A DNA stretch of 64,000 bases from Pedobacter cryotolerans (GCF_005116475.1 NZ_SWBO01000004.1:430809-494808); one strand, 5' to 3'. Positions 37,978-48,462 are shown, counted from the first letter of the stretch. Made by a program: numbers and translations. The notes: generated by a model from the letters alone, not told the origin.

Positions 37978-38760
37978 ATGAAAACAGATAGAAGAAATTT
38001 TTTGAGAAATGCTTGCACAATTGGTGCTACCGGTGCGGTATTGCCAAACTTAGCTTTTGCTACGTTAAGTAATCCTGTAAAAACAATAGTGAAACCTGAA
38101 ATATTGTTCTTTGATATCAATGAAACGCTATTGGATTTAGAACCGCTAAAATTGTCAATTGCAGAAATCCTTGGCGGTAAGCGTGAATTAGCAACGTTGT
38201 GGTTTACAACTATGCTTCAGTATTCAATGGTTACTTCTGTTTCAAATCAATATCGAGATTTTGGCGCTATTGGGGTGGCAACACTTTTAATGGTTGCCAA
38301 GAGCAATGATATTATACTTACGGAAGAACAAGCTAAAAAAGCAGTCCAACCTATCTTATCTTTAAAACCTCACCCAGAGGTAGAGCAATCCCTTAGTTTG
38401 CTAAAAAATGATGGATACAAATTGGTTTCATTTACCAATTCATCGAAGTATGCAGTACAACAGCAGTTAAAGAACGCCAAGATAGACTCCTTTTTTGATG
38501 AGCAGGTGAGTATTGAAGATTTTGGCAAGTTCAAGCCTGATTTAGATGTATATCATTGGGCAGCAAGAAAGATGAAAACGGAAAATCAAAACTGTATGCT
38601 TATTGCTGCTCACGGGTGGGATATTGCAGGAGCTTTATGGGCTGGTTGGAGAGCAGCATTTATCAGCCGTAAGGGGCAACAGTTATTTCCACTTGCACCT
38701 ACACCTGAATTAGATAATCCTAATCTTTTGGAGTTAGCTCGTGAATTAACTAGTAAATAA
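37978..38760 (+). CDS. HAD superfamily, haloacid dehalogenase type II-like, Tat-exported
   Basis: A 260-residue HAD hydrolase. The N-terminal MKTDRRNFLRNACTIGATGA is a twin-arginine signal, so it is exported, unlike most type II dehalogenases, which are cytoplasmic. The nucleophile Asp is in ILFFDINETLLDLEP (about residue 45), the Thr/Ser loop is VSFTNSSKYA, and the Lys is in KFKPDLDVYH. Type II members cleave C-halogen bonds of 2-haloacids. The stop is 26 bp before the left end of the island. Substrate not proven. Confidence 0.8.
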   Translation: MKTDRRNFLRNACTIGATGAVLPNLAFATLSNPVKTIVKPEILFFDINETLLDLEPLKLSIAEILGGKRELATLWFTTMLQYSMVTSVSNQYRDFGAIGVATLLMVAKSNDIILTEEQAKKAVQPILSLKPHPEVEQSLSLLKNDGYKLVSFTNSSKYAVQQQLKNAKIDSFFDEQVSIEDFGKFKPDLDVYHWAARKMKTENQNCMLIAAHGWDIAGALWAGWRAAFISRKGQQLFPLAPTPELDNPNLLELARELTSK

Positions 38761-38785
38761 ATGAGTCGTGAAGAAATCATTTGAG

Positions 38786-38814
38786 AGATCAAATTCATCA
38801 GGTATGACTGGTGC
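38786..38814 (+). repeat. 29-bp direct repeat, left copy (candidate att site)
   Basis: Identical over 29 bp to 63619-63647 (begins AGATCAAATTC, ends GACTGGTGC); the bases on both sides differ. With the integrase gene near the right copy, it is a candidate attachment site of the island. Confidence 0.75.
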
Positions 38815-38818
38815 CGAG

Positions 38819-38900
38819 TGGTTACTTTTGACCGAAATGAGCTGACCACTTTGGAGCTTAATATGTGGCTACTTTGGATAAAAAGAAGTGGCCACTTTTA
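38819..38900 (+). mobile_element. IS21-like end remnant with four spaced repeats
   Basis: TGGTTACTTTTG, TGACCACTTTGG, TGGCTACTTTGG and TGGCCACTTTTA start at 38819, 38843, 38866 and 38889, that is every 23-24 bp. Multiple spaced repeats of this kind are typical of IS21-family ends. No istA/istB genes follow, so it is a relic. Confidence 0.5.
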
Positions 38901-39020
38901 GGATAACCCCCACCATTATGTACGGAACTGGTTTACAAAAAAGTCAAACCGCATTTGATTTATGCACTAGTTTCGCTCAAAATGGTGTAGAAGCTTTAAA
39001 TTAAGCTGTAACGACAAAAG

Positions 39021-39058
39021 AAATGCCCACTCCATTTATTAATGAAGAGGGCATTTTT
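39021..39058. terminator. terminator at the left edge of the island
   Basis: AAATGCCC (39021-39028) pairs with GGGCATTT (39049-39056) followed by TT; an inner CTC/GAG pair may extend it. It lies 62 bp from the stop of the AraC gene and would stop readthrough in either direction. Confidence 0.65.
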
Positions 39059-39119
39059 TGTCGGCGCCTTAAGTGCTTTATAAGTTTTTAAAAGTGAATT
39101 TTTTATAATGCGGAAACTG

Positions 39120-40016
39120 TCAATTCAAACTCCTATACTCATTAGGCGTTTTTCCAACCCGCTGTTTAAATAATCTTGTAAAATGCTGAGGATATTTAAA
39201 ACCTAGTTCAAAAGCAATTTCATTAATAGTTTTGTCACTTTCGTATATTCTATCTTTCGCAACTTCTATAATCTTATTCAGGATGAATTCCTGTGCAGAT
39301 TTCCCGGTTTCCTTTTTAATCATGTCGCCAAAATAATTGGCAGAGAAATGGAGTTCTTCGGCACAATATGCTACAGTTGGTGCACCTATCGAATAAGGTT
39401 TTTCAGATTTGAAATAACCGTTCAACAAATCTTCAAAACGCTCAAGTATACCTTTATTTACAATATCTCTGGTAATGAATTGGCGGTCGTAAAATCTTTC
39501 GCAGTGATTAAGCAATAATTCAATGGTAGAAGCTACTAATTTTTTACTGTGTTTATCAACAGATTGGTACAGCTCTGCATTTATTTTATCAAACAGATCT
39601 AAAACCAGTTGCCTTTCTTTTGCCGAAAGATGCAAGGCTTCATTGGTATGATAGCTAAAGAAATTATAATCAGCCATGCTTGCAGAAAGAGAGGTTCCAC
39701 GCAAAAGATCGGGGTGGAAAACAACGCCATGTCCTACAGGTTGGTAAACATCAACTTTATTCTCTACATCTATAGTTTGCCCAGGAGAGACAAATACCAA
39801 AGTACCTGCTTGATAATCGTAATTCTGACGGCCATATTTCAGGTCACCACATTTTACATCCTTTAAGAAGATACAAAAAAGTTCGAAGTTCATTTTAGAA
39901 CCGGTTCTTGGCTCAGCCTTAGAAAAATCTATTACACTGGCCAACGGGTGCAATGTTTCGTGGTTGTTGAAGGTGTTGTATTCGCTAACTGTATTAAAAT
40001 TGAAAACTTTTTCCAT
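39120..40016 (-). CDS. AraC-family transcriptional regulator
   Basis: A 298-residue regulator. The N-terminal half is a cupin-like sensor (YQAGTLVFVSPGQTIDVENK) and the C-terminal half is the double helix-turn-helix (about residues 195-298) ending GFKYPQHFTRLFKQRVGKTPNEYRSL. It is divergent from the aldo/keto reductase operon and 145 bp from it, so it is the natural local regulator of that operon together with the LytTR system. Effector unknown. Confidence 0.88.
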   Translation of the reverse strand: MEKVFNFNTVSEYNTFNNHETLHPLASVIDFSKAEPRTGSKMNFELFCIFLKDVKCGDLKYGRQNYDYQAGTLVFVSPGQTIDVENKVDVYQPVGHGVVFHPDLLRGTSLSASMADYNFFSYHTNEALHLSAKERQLVLDLFDKINAELYQSVDKHSKKLVASTIELLLNHCERFYDRQFITRDIVNKGILERFEDLLNGYFKSEKPYSIGAPTVAYCAEELHFSANYFGDMIKKETGKSAQEFILNKIIEVAKDRIYESDKTINEIAFELGFKYPQHFTRLFKQRVGKTPNEYRSLN

Positions 40017-40073
40017 GCCTTTTGTTGTTTACTAAGGTAAAGCTACATAATCTGTAACTCAAAATTGCGGCAA

Positions 40074-40103
40074 AGGTAATATTGGTAGCAAAAGCGGTAA
40101 TAT
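40074..40103 (+). promoter_or_regulatory. LytTR-like operator A, upstream of the reductase operon
   Basis: Half-sites AGGTAATAT (40074-40082) and CGGTAATAT (40095-40103) separated by 12 bp starting TGGTAG. A GATCTTTG (-7-like) element ends 35 bp after the second half-site, at 40138. The aldo/keto reductase gene begins at 40162. Confidence 0.75.
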
Positions 40104-40155
40104 GTATAATAATGCACTCAACATCAAGCCGATCTTTGTAATCATAAATATTTAA

Positions 40156-42000
<1,845 letters not shown>

Positions 42001-42031
42001 GTAGTTGAGTAAAATTTTAAACAGTTAAATT

Positions 42032-42484
42032 ATGAGAAATTTTTTGTTCCTATTGTGTCTGTTAGCTGTCTTAACGGCATGCAAAGAAGAAATGCAAGAA
42101 AAAGCGATTTTTACTAAAGGAGAAAAAGCACCAAATGTGCATCACGCAGGAAACGTTTGGCTTACTGAGCTTAATCCAGCCGACAGTGTATTTAGCTATG
42201 GTACTTCTGTGGCTATATTTAACCATGCTGCTAGGTTAGATTGGCATGTTCATCCGGGAGGTCAGATATTGATCATTACTGATGGAGAAGGTTATTACCA
42301 AGAAAAAGGTCAGCCTAAACGTAAAGTGAAGGTTGGCGAGGTAATTAAATGTATGCCTGGAGTTGAGCATTGGCATGGTGCAACTCCGGAAAAGGGTGTA
42401 ACCTATGTTGCTACATCTCCGGCAGAAAAAGGAAAAACGATTTGGTTGAAAAAAGTAACAGATAAGGAGTATAACAATGATTAG
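42032..42484 (+). CDS. cupin-domain lipoprotein
   Basis: A 150-residue exported lipoprotein (lipobox LTACKE, Cys about residue 16) with a single cupin barrel. The metal-site pattern is DWHVHPGGQ, ITDGEGYYQEKGQ, then HWHGATPEKG. It is one of three similar cupins in the island (others at 46129 and 46654). The stop overlaps the start of the following hydrolase by 8 bp. The catalytic activity is unknown; related small cupins are often found beside oxidoreductases. Confidence 0.8.
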   Translation: MRNFLFLLCLLAVLTACKEEMQEKAIFTKGEKAPNVHHAGNVWLTELNPADSVFSYGTSVAIFNHAARLDWHVHPGGQILIITDGEGYYQEKGQPKRKVKVGEVIKCMPGVEHWHGATPEKGVTYVATSPAEKGKTIWLKKVTDKEYNND

Positions 42485-43559
42485 AATATGTTCACTATTA
42501 AGTTCTGCTATACTGCTTTTATCGGCATGTGATGTTAGAAGTCAACAGAGTGGCAAAGAGCCGATGCAAATTATAACGCAGGGCAGTTTTGCCGTAGGTG
42601 GAACCAAACTTGTTAAACCCGGAAATTTTGATGTTCAAAAGGCATTGGAACCAGCCGGACAAACCTTACATGGAGATCATGCTTATGCGTTTTATCAAGT
42701 ACCAGTTAATGCCAAAAAATATCCACTTGTATTTTTACATGGTGCTGGGCAATCAAAAAAGACTTGGGAAACTACGCCAGATGGACGTGATGGATTTCAG
42801 AATATCTTTTTAAGGAAAGGTTATGCTACCTATTTGTTAGACCAACCGAGACGTGGCGAAGCCGGAAAAGCAACAGTTGGAGCAGAACTTGCTACAACTT
42901 ACGATGAACAATTTTGGTTTACGCAGTTTAGGCTGGGTAATTATCCAGACTATTTTCCGGGTGTACAGTTTCCAAAAGATGCGGCTTCGCTAGAGCAGTT
43001 CTACAGACAAATGACGCCTAATACTGGTGCGTTTGATCAAAATGTTATTGCTGATGCCATATCGAAATTGTTTGATAAAATTGGGCAGGGAATTTTGGTA
43101 ACTCACTCACAAGGTGGTGGGCCAGGCTGGTCTACTGCCATAAAAAATGCAAATGTAAAAGCTATTGTTGCCTATGAGCCTTATAGCGGTTTCGTATTCC
43201 CAAAAGGCGAGCTTCCCGCACCAATCAAATCATCGGGATTGTTTGGTGAATTGAAAGGAGCAGAAATTGAGTTAAGTGATTTCATGAAGCTTACCAAAAT
43301 TCCAATCGTGGTATATTATGGAGATAACATCGCCAAAGAGCCAACGAAAATATGGAACTCAGATCATTGGCGTTCCGGACTAGAAATGGCTAAGCTTTGG
43401 GCAGCGACAATCAATAAACATGGCGGCAATGCAACCGTAGTACATCTGCCCGAAGTTGGCATTATGGGCAATACCCATTTTCCATTTTCAGATTTAAATA
43501 ATATGGAAGTTGCGGCTCATTTAGCTGATTGGTTAATAGAGAAAAAACTAGATAGGTAA
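42477..43559 (+). CDS. exported alpha/beta hydrolase
   Basis: A 360-residue hydrolase with a lipoprotein-type signal (LLLSACDVRS). The oxyanion stretch is VFLHGAGQSKKTWETTPDGRDG and the nucleophile Ser is in VTHSQGGGPGWS (about residue 206); a catalytic His is near the C terminus (GNTHFPFSD). The family acts on esters or lactones. It overlaps the upstream cupin by 8 bp. LytTR-like operator B begins within its last codons. Confidence 0.8.
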   Translation: MIRICSLLSSAILLLSACDVRSQQSGKEPMQIITQGSFAVGGTKLVKPGNFDVQKALEPAGQTLHGDHAYAFYQVPVNAKKYPLVFLHGAGQSKKTWETTPDGRDGFQNIFLRKGYATYLLDQPRRGEAGKATVGAELATTYDEQFWFTQFRLGNYPDYFPGVQFPKDAASLEQFYRQMTPNTGAFDQNVIADAISKLFDKIGQGILVTHSQGGGPGWSTAIKNANVKAIVAYEPYSGFVFPKGELPAPIKSSGLFGELKGAEIELSDFMKLTKIPIVVYYGDNIAKEPTKIWNSDHWRSGLEMAKLWAATINKHGGNATVVHLPEVGIMGNTHFPFSDLNNMEVAAHLADWLIEKKLDR

Positions 43560-43583
43560 TAATGGTAGCAATACCTGTAATAT
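43554..43583 (+). promoter_or_regulatory. LytTR-like operator B, upstream of the hydrolase operon
   Basis: AGGTAATAA (43554-43562) and CTGTAATAT (43575-43583), spacer of 12 bp starting TGGTAG. It overlaps the stop codon of the previous gene. A TTTG element ends 36 bp after the second half-site (43619), the same distance as in site A. Confidence 0.72.
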
Positions 43584-43687
43584 GTTTACCCTGTACACCA
43601 ATACGCTTACCGACATTTGTATAGCAACATAAAACTTCATCCTGTTAAGTAAAAAAGCAGAAGAGTTTTTAACAAAATACAGATAAA

Positions 43688-44734
43688 ATGAAAAGAACAA
43701 GATTATTAATAACTGCAATAGCGATGGCTGTAACTTTCACAGCTTCTGCCCAAAACAAGGTTACAAATCCCTTTGGCTTAGTTTACGGTGATGCGATAAC
43801 ACAAAATATAAAAGGTAAGGTAAATATCCAATCCGTTACCTATAAATTAAATGGAATTGAAATAGCGGCAAATGTATACACTCCTGCAAATTACGATGCT
43901 GGTAAAAAGTATCCTGCAATTGTAGTAGCGCATCCAAACGGAGGTATAAAGGAACAAACAGCGGGCTTATATGCACAACGTTTGGCAGAAGCCGGTTACA
44001 TTACAATAGCTGCAGATGCTGCATTTCAAGGCGCAAGCGGTGGCGAACCCCGCCATACCGATAAGCCATTTTACCGTACTGAAGATATTCGTGGCATGGC
44101 CGATTTTATAGCCAACTTTCCAGGGGTAGAAGCAAACCGATTGGGCGTATTTGGAATTTGTGGCGGGGGTGGTTACACACTAAAAGCAAGTCAATCTGAT
44201 AAAAGATTAAAAGCTGTTGCCACATTAAGCATGTTCAATTCTGGTGAGGTTAGAAGAAACGGTTTCCAGAACTCGCAACTAGGTACTATACAAACTCGTT
44301 TAAAAGAGGCATCAGCAGCAAGAGCTTTAGCAGCTGCCAGTGGTAAAATAAGCTTTGCAGGTGTAGCCACAATTACAGACGAGGAAATTTCCAAAACTAC
44401 TACCGATCTTTATCGCGAAGGGTACCAATATTACTACAGAACCCATGCCCATCCAAATTCTACTTTTTTATATACCAAAAGCAGTTTAATGGATTTGATG
44501 ACTTGGGATGCCGCTACAAACATGGATTTAATTGATCAGCCGCTGCTAATGATGGCCGGAAGCAAAGCCGATACAAAATATATGACAGATGAAGCTTTCC
44601 CTAAAGCTGTAAATGCAAAATCTAAAGAGCTGTTTTTGATAGATGGAGCCACGCACATTGAAACCTATTGGAAACCTGAATACGTTAACAAAGCGGTGGC
44701 TAAATTGGTAGATTTTTTTGGTAAAAACCTTTAA
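43688..44734 (+). CDS. secreted dienelactone hydrolase-like protein
   Basis: A 348-residue exported alpha/beta hydrolase (signal peptide, cleavage after ASAQ about residue 22). The expected nucleophile loop reads GVFGICGGGGYTL (about residue 157): a cysteine at the nucleophile position, as in dienelactone hydrolases, instead of serine. A His occurs near the C terminus (DGATHIETYW). It starts a unit behind operator B with a flavodoxin and a CMD protein. Lactone hydrolysis is inferred. Confidence 0.8.
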   Translation: MKRTRLLITAIAMAVTFTASAQNKVTNPFGLVYGDAITQNIKGKVNIQSVTYKLNGIEIAANVYTPANYDAGKKYPAIVVAHPNGGIKEQTAGLYAQRLAEAGYITIAADAAFQGASGGEPRHTDKPFYRTEDIRGMADFIANFPGVEANRLGVFGICGGGGYTLKASQSDKRLKAVATLSMFNSGEVRRNGFQNSQLGTIQTRLKEASAARALAAASGKISFAGVATITDEEISKTTTDLYREGYQYYYRTHAHPNSTFLYTKSSLMDLMTWDAATNMDLIDQPLLMMAGSKADTKYMTDEAFPKAVNAKSKELFLIDGATHIETYWKPEYVNKAVAKLVDFFGKNL

Positions 44735-44745
44735 AACCACAAAAA

Positions 44746-45375
44746 ATGAGAAGGATAAATGTTTATATTATGCTGTTAACCACGGTAATGTTTTGTTTTT
44801 TTACGGGTTGCAGCAACGCACAGGTTGAGCCACAGCCTCAAACAGTTGAGCAAACATCAAGTAAAATTCTAGTGCTTTACCTATCCAGGACAAATAATAC
44901 TAAAACATTGGCAGAATTTATCCATAAAAATGTAGGTGGCGATTTGGTGGCGTTAGAACTGCAAAATCCATATCCTCAAAACTATCAGGCTATTGTAGCT
45001 CAGGTAGCTCAAGAAAATGAAAGTGGCTATCTTCCAGCTCTTGCTACAAAAGTAGATGTTAATAAATATGATATTATTTATTTTGGCTTTCCAACTTGGG
45101 GTATGCAATTGCCACCGCCAATGAAAAGTTTCTTAAAGAACAATGATTTAAGCGGAAAGACTTTAATTCCATTTAATTCGAATGCTGGTTATGGTATCGG
45201 AAGTACATTTGAAACCATAAAATCACTAGCTCCAAAAAGTAAAATATTAGAAGGTTTTTCTACAAAAGGAGGAATTGAACGCGATGGAATTCTTTTTGTT
45301 ATGGAGGGAGATAAACTTAAGCAGTCGCAAACAGAAATTACCACTTGGTTAAAGAAAATTGGCCAGTTAAAATAA
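44746..45375 (+). CDS. flavodoxin-domain lipoprotein
   Basis: A 209-residue protein with a lipoprotein signal (FFTGCSNAQ, Cys about residue 22) and a flavodoxin domain. The phosphate loop KILVLYLSRTNNTKTLAEFI (about residues 43-62) and the FMN-ring contact FGFPTWGMQLPP are conserved. It would transfer electrons or reduce quinone-like compounds using FMN. A membrane-anchored extracytoplasmic flavodoxin is unusual because flavodoxins normally work in the cytoplasm. 11 bp after the hydrolase gene. Confidence 0.82.
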   Translation: MRRINVYIMLLTTVMFCFFTGCSNAQVEPQPQTVEQTSSKILVLYLSRTNNTKTLAEFIHKNVGGDLVALELQNPYPQNYQAIVAQVAQENESGYLPALATKVDVNKYDIIYFGFPTWGMQLPPPMKSFLKNNDLSGKTLIPFNSNAGYGIGSTFETIKSLAPKSKILEGFSTKGGIERDGILFVMEGDKLKQSQTEITTWLKKIGQLK

Positions 45376-45380
45376 AAAAT

Positions 45381-46127
45381 ATGAAATTTAAAATATTCAC
45401 ATCAGCTATGCTTTTGTTTATCATCAGCTTTAGCTTTATGGCAAATGGTCAGCAAATGCAAGTATCAGTAGAAAATTTATCAGCAAAAGAAAAAGGCTTA
45501 ATCACAATTTCTGCTTTTGCGGCCAAAGGCGATCTTAAGAATTTAGAAACCAGTATGCATGCTGCTCTTGATGCTAAACTTTCTGTTAATGAAGCAAAAG
45601 AGGCAATGATGCATTTGTACGCTTATGCCGGATTTCCTAGAAGTTTAAGAGGTCTACAGACTTTAATGAAAGTCGTGGCCGATAGAAAAACAAAAGGCTT
45701 AAACGATTTACAAGGACCAGTTGCAACGGTATTGACCGATACTACCAGTAAATATGAACGCGGCAAACAAAACTTAGAAAAACTAACTGGTGTTAAGGAA
45801 AAAGGACCTAAAACCGGTTATGCAGCATTCGCACCAGAGATTGAAGTTTTTTTAAAAGAACATCTGTTTGCAGATTTATTTGATCGTGATTTGTTGAGTT
45901 TTCTTGATCGAGAATTGGTAACTATTTCGGTAATTGCTGGCATTGGCGAGGCAGAACCGATGTTAACTTCTCACATGAATATCTGCTTAAATTTAGGCCT
46001 ATCCCAAACCAAACTTCAAGAGTTTGTTAAGCTAATCCAGTTAAATTTAGGAGAGAAACATGGCGCAGCTGCACAAAATGTACTCAATCACGTGCTTAAA
46101 AATTACAATACCAAAAAGAATAATTAA
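45381..46127 (+). CDS. carboxymuconolactone decarboxylase-like exported protein
   Basis: A 248-residue protein with a signal peptide (FSFMANGQ) and two AhpD/CMD-type helical modules: HLYAYAGFPRSLRGLQTLM and DRELVTISVIAGIGEAEPML with HMNICLNLGLS. The redox CxxC of AhpD is not seen, so it is likely of the decarboxylase/binding type. The start at 45381 is chosen because the upstream ATG lies inside the flavodoxin gene and would give a non-signal N terminus. 5 bp after the flavodoxin gene. Confidence 0.78.
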   Translation: MKFKIFTSAMLLFIISFSFMANGQQMQVSVENLSAKEKGLITISAFAAKGDLKNLETSMHAALDAKLSVNEAKEAMMHLYAYAGFPRSLRGLQTLMKVVADRKTKGLNDLQGPVATVLTDTTSKYERGKQNLEKLTGVKEKGPKTGYAAFAPEIEVFLKEHLFADLFDRDLLSFLDRELVTISVIAGIGEAEPMLTSHMNICLNLGLSQTKLQEFVKLIQLNLGEKHGAAAQNVLNHVLKNYNTKKNN

Positions 46128-46128
46128 T

Positions 46129-46614
46129 ATGAAACAAATGAATAAGAGCTATTCGATACTTGGAATGTTAACCTTAGCTGTGTTAATAGCAAGTTGTGGT
46201 ACTAAACCCAATGCATCAAATGCGGAGACAGATTTAGTTTTTGCAAAGGGTGAAAAAATTACCAATACAAATTTTACTGGCGATGTATGGCTGAAAACAT
46301 TGGTTGAAGGCGATAGTGTAAACCAGAACAGTGTTGGTAGCGTAACATTTAAAGCTGGAGCCAGAACTAAGTGGCATTCCCATCCGGCAGGACAGATAAT
46401 TTTGGCCATAAGTGGCGAAGGTTATTACCAAGAGGAGGGTAGTACCAAGAAAATTTTGAAGAAGGGTGATGTTGTAAAATGCCCATCAAATATTGCCCAT
46501 TGGCATGGCGCAAGTGCTACTGAAGATTTTATTCAGGTGGCCATTACTGGGAGAGAAAAAGGCCCAACAGAATGGATTAAAGATGTTAGCGATGAGGAAT
46601 ATCTTAAAAATTAA
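46129..46614 (+). CDS. cupin-domain lipoprotein, second copy
   Basis: A 161-residue lipoprotein (lipobox LIASCG) with the motif KWHSHPAGQIILAISGEGYYQ, then HWHGASATEDF. The start at 46129 is preferred over an in-frame ATG at 46060 because that one lies in the previous gene and gives no signal peptide. It begins one base after the CMD gene stop. Similar to the cupins at 42032 and 46654. End of the forward operon; it converges with the minus-strand operon. Confidence 0.78.
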   Translation: MKQMNKSYSILGMLTLAVLIASCGTKPNASNAETDLVFAKGEKITNTNFTGDVWLKTLVEGDSVNQNSVGSVTFKAGARTKWHSHPAGQIILAISGEGYYQEEGSTKKILKKGDVVKCPSNIAHWHGASATEDFIQVAITGREKGPTEWIKDVSDEEYLKN

Positions 46615-46653
46615 ATCTCAAAATGTTTCCATTTGGAGTAGAAAAACATAAAA

Positions 46654-47148
46654 TTAATTTACCGGAGCCCTATACTCTTGTTCGGTTACGGGATCTCCAC
46701 TCGTTGCACCGCCCTTATTTAAATTGGGGGTAGCAACGGTATGAACCATTGGAGCATCTGCAGATGCTCCATGCCAGTGCATTACGTTTGGTGGACAAAC
46801 AACAGCTTCACCTTGTAGAATAATTTGTTTAGCCTTACCTTTTTCTTGGTACCACGCTGTACCAGATACAACTACGATGATTTGCCCACCTGCATGAGCG
46901 TGCCAAATAGTTCTAACACCTGCTGGGAAACTTACTTTCGCTACACCGCTATTTATTTCTGGAGGTGATGATATCCAGCTCACAGCAGCGTTGCCGCCAG
47001 TAAAAAATCCGCCACTTTGTCTTCTAGGTTGAGTAGCTACACTATCCTGTATTACCTGTGCATTTACGATTGATGAAAATGATACTATGATGAGTATAAC
47101 CAATGTAAGATAACTCGAAGTATTAACTATTATTTTTTTGGAGTTCAT
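46654..47148 (-). CDS. secreted cupin-domain protein, third copy
   Basis: A 164-residue exported protein (signal peptide, cleavage after VNAQ about residue 31) with the cupin pattern TIWHAHAGGQIIVVVSGTAWYQ and HWHGASADAPMVHT. Last gene of the minus-strand molybdenum operon. One cupin of this type ends each of the two converging operons and a third sits inside the first, which suggests a shared small substrate or metal. Confidence 0.78.
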   Translation of the reverse strand: MNSKKIIVNTSSYLTLVILIIVSFSSIVNAQVIQDSVATQPRRQSGGFFTGGNAAVSWISSPPEINSGVAKVSFPAGVRTIWHAHAGGQIIVVVSGTAWYQEKGKAKQIILQGEAVVCPPNVMHWHGASADAPMVHTVATPNLNKGGATSGDPVTEQEYRAPVN

Positions 47149-47181
47149 ATCTAAAATTGATTTGATTGTTACTGATATTAA

Positions 47182-48444
47182 TTACTGGCGATCTATCTTA
47201 TACAATCTTCCTTGATCGGTAATTGCATAAAGTGCACCATCAGCACCTTGGGTTACATCTCTAAAGCGTTGACCTTCGCTAGCCAATAAACGTTCTTCTC
47301 CGGTGACTACATTGTCTGTTATTACTAAGCGAACAATATGTTGTCCACTTAAAGCCCCAATAAATAGGTTATTCTGCCATTCGGGAACTCTATTTCCATT
47401 ATAAAAAGTCATTCCACTTGGAGATACCACGGGATCCCAGTAATAAACTGGTTGGGTCATTCCGCTTTGTTGCTGTATGCCCGTTAGCACTGGTTGTCCG
47501 CTATATTCTAAACCGTAGGTGATAGTCGGCCAGCCGTAATTTGCACCTGCTTGTATGCGATTGATTTCATCACCACCTCGTGGCCCATGCTCACTTTGCC
47601 AAATTTCTCCAGTAATTGGGTGGATAGCAAGGCCCTGCGGATTTCTATGGCCAATTGAATATAGTTCTGGTAGTGCTCCAGCTTGATTTAAATAAGGATT
47701 TCCTGTTACTGCCGACCCATCTTTAGTTATTCTTACCACTTTGCCAATAGATGCAGTAACCGATTGTGCCTGAATTCTGGTTGAATTGTCTGCCCGTTCG
47801 CCAATACTTGCAAATAAATTACCTGCTCTATCAAATATTACCCTACCACCGTAATGGTTAACACCTGAATATCTCGGACTTGCCCTAAAAATTACGGTAA
47901 CTCCTGCCAATGAAAGCTCATCATTAGCTAGTCTGCCTTTAGCTACAGCAGAAACATTGCCACCAGTGCCAAGTTCGGAATATGACCAATACACCATTCT
48001 GTTGGTGCTAAAATCAGGATCTAAACATAAACCCAATAATCCGCCTTGACCACATGAATTTACCGTTGGAAGTCCGTTAATTGGTAAACCGACATTTCCA
48101 GTAGCGGTAACAATACGCATTCTACCCGCCTTTTCATTCACCAAAAATCTACCATCTGGCATAACCACTATGCCCCAAGGAGCTGTTAATGATGAAGTAA
48201 CGATAGTTCTACTGATTGCAGTAGTTGTGGTAACCCTACCAATACGAGTTTGCCCCGTAAACGCAGGGCGATAATTACTGTTAGCCGGATTGGTCTCTAC
48301 CGAACCAGTCGAAGCAGGAGGATTGGTAGGTACTTCTACTGGCGGTTCAACCTCAGGTTCTTTTTTCTTGCTACATGAAACTAGAACTACACATACCGTT
48401 GTAATGATAATAAAACGCAAGCTTTTAATTAAGTTCTGTTCCAT
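47182..48444 (-). CDS. soluble sugar dehydrogenase-like lipoprotein (GSDH/sorbosone type)
   Basis: A 420-residue lipoprotein (lipobox VVLVSCS, Cys about residue 24) with a proline-rich linker then a six-bladed GSDH beta-propeller: APWGIVVMPDGRFLVNEKAGRM, GLLGLCLDPDF, GHRNPQGLAI and YGWPTITYGLEYSGQP. Such proteins use PQQ to oxidise aldose sugars, although some are not PQQ-dependent. It is in the same operon as a cytochrome c and a molybdenum hydroxylase, consistent with extracytoplasmic electron transfer. No PQQ biosynthesis genes are in the window. Confidence 0.82.
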   Translation of the reverse strand: MEQNLIKSLRFIIITTVCVVLVSCSKKKEPEVEPPVEVPTNPPASTGSVETNPANSNYRPAFTGQTRIGRVTTTTAISRTIVTSSLTAPWGIVVMPDGRFLVNEKAGRMRIVTATGNVGLPINGLPTVNSCGQGGLLGLCLDPDFSTNRMVYWSYSELGTGGNVSAVAKGRLANDELSLAGVTVIFRASPRYSGVNHYGGRVIFDRAGNLFASIGERADNSTRIQAQSVTASIGKVVRITKDGSAVTGNPYLNQAGALPELYSIGHRNPQGLAIHPITGEIWQSEHGPRGGDEINRIQAGANYGWPTITYGLEYSGQPVLTGIQQQSGMTQPVYYWDPVVSPSGMTFYNGNRVPEWQNNLFIGALSGQHIVRLVITDNVVTGEERLLASEGQRFRDVTQGADGALYAITDQGRLYKIDRQ

Positions 48445-48462
48445 ATTGCTTTGGTTTATGAA

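Noticed and set aside
38918..39004. 28-codon frame MYGTGLQKSQTAFDLCTSFA
   Set aside because: Too short and inside IS debris; probably a fragment, not a gene.
46060..46128. Upstream start for the second cupin
   Set aside because: It lies inside the previous gene and gives no signal peptide; the start at 46129 gives a proper lipoprotein signal.
47182..48444. Firm assignment as PQQ glucose dehydrogenase
   Set aside because: The propeller fold is clear but substrate and PQQ use cannot be told from the sequence, and no PQQ genes are in view.
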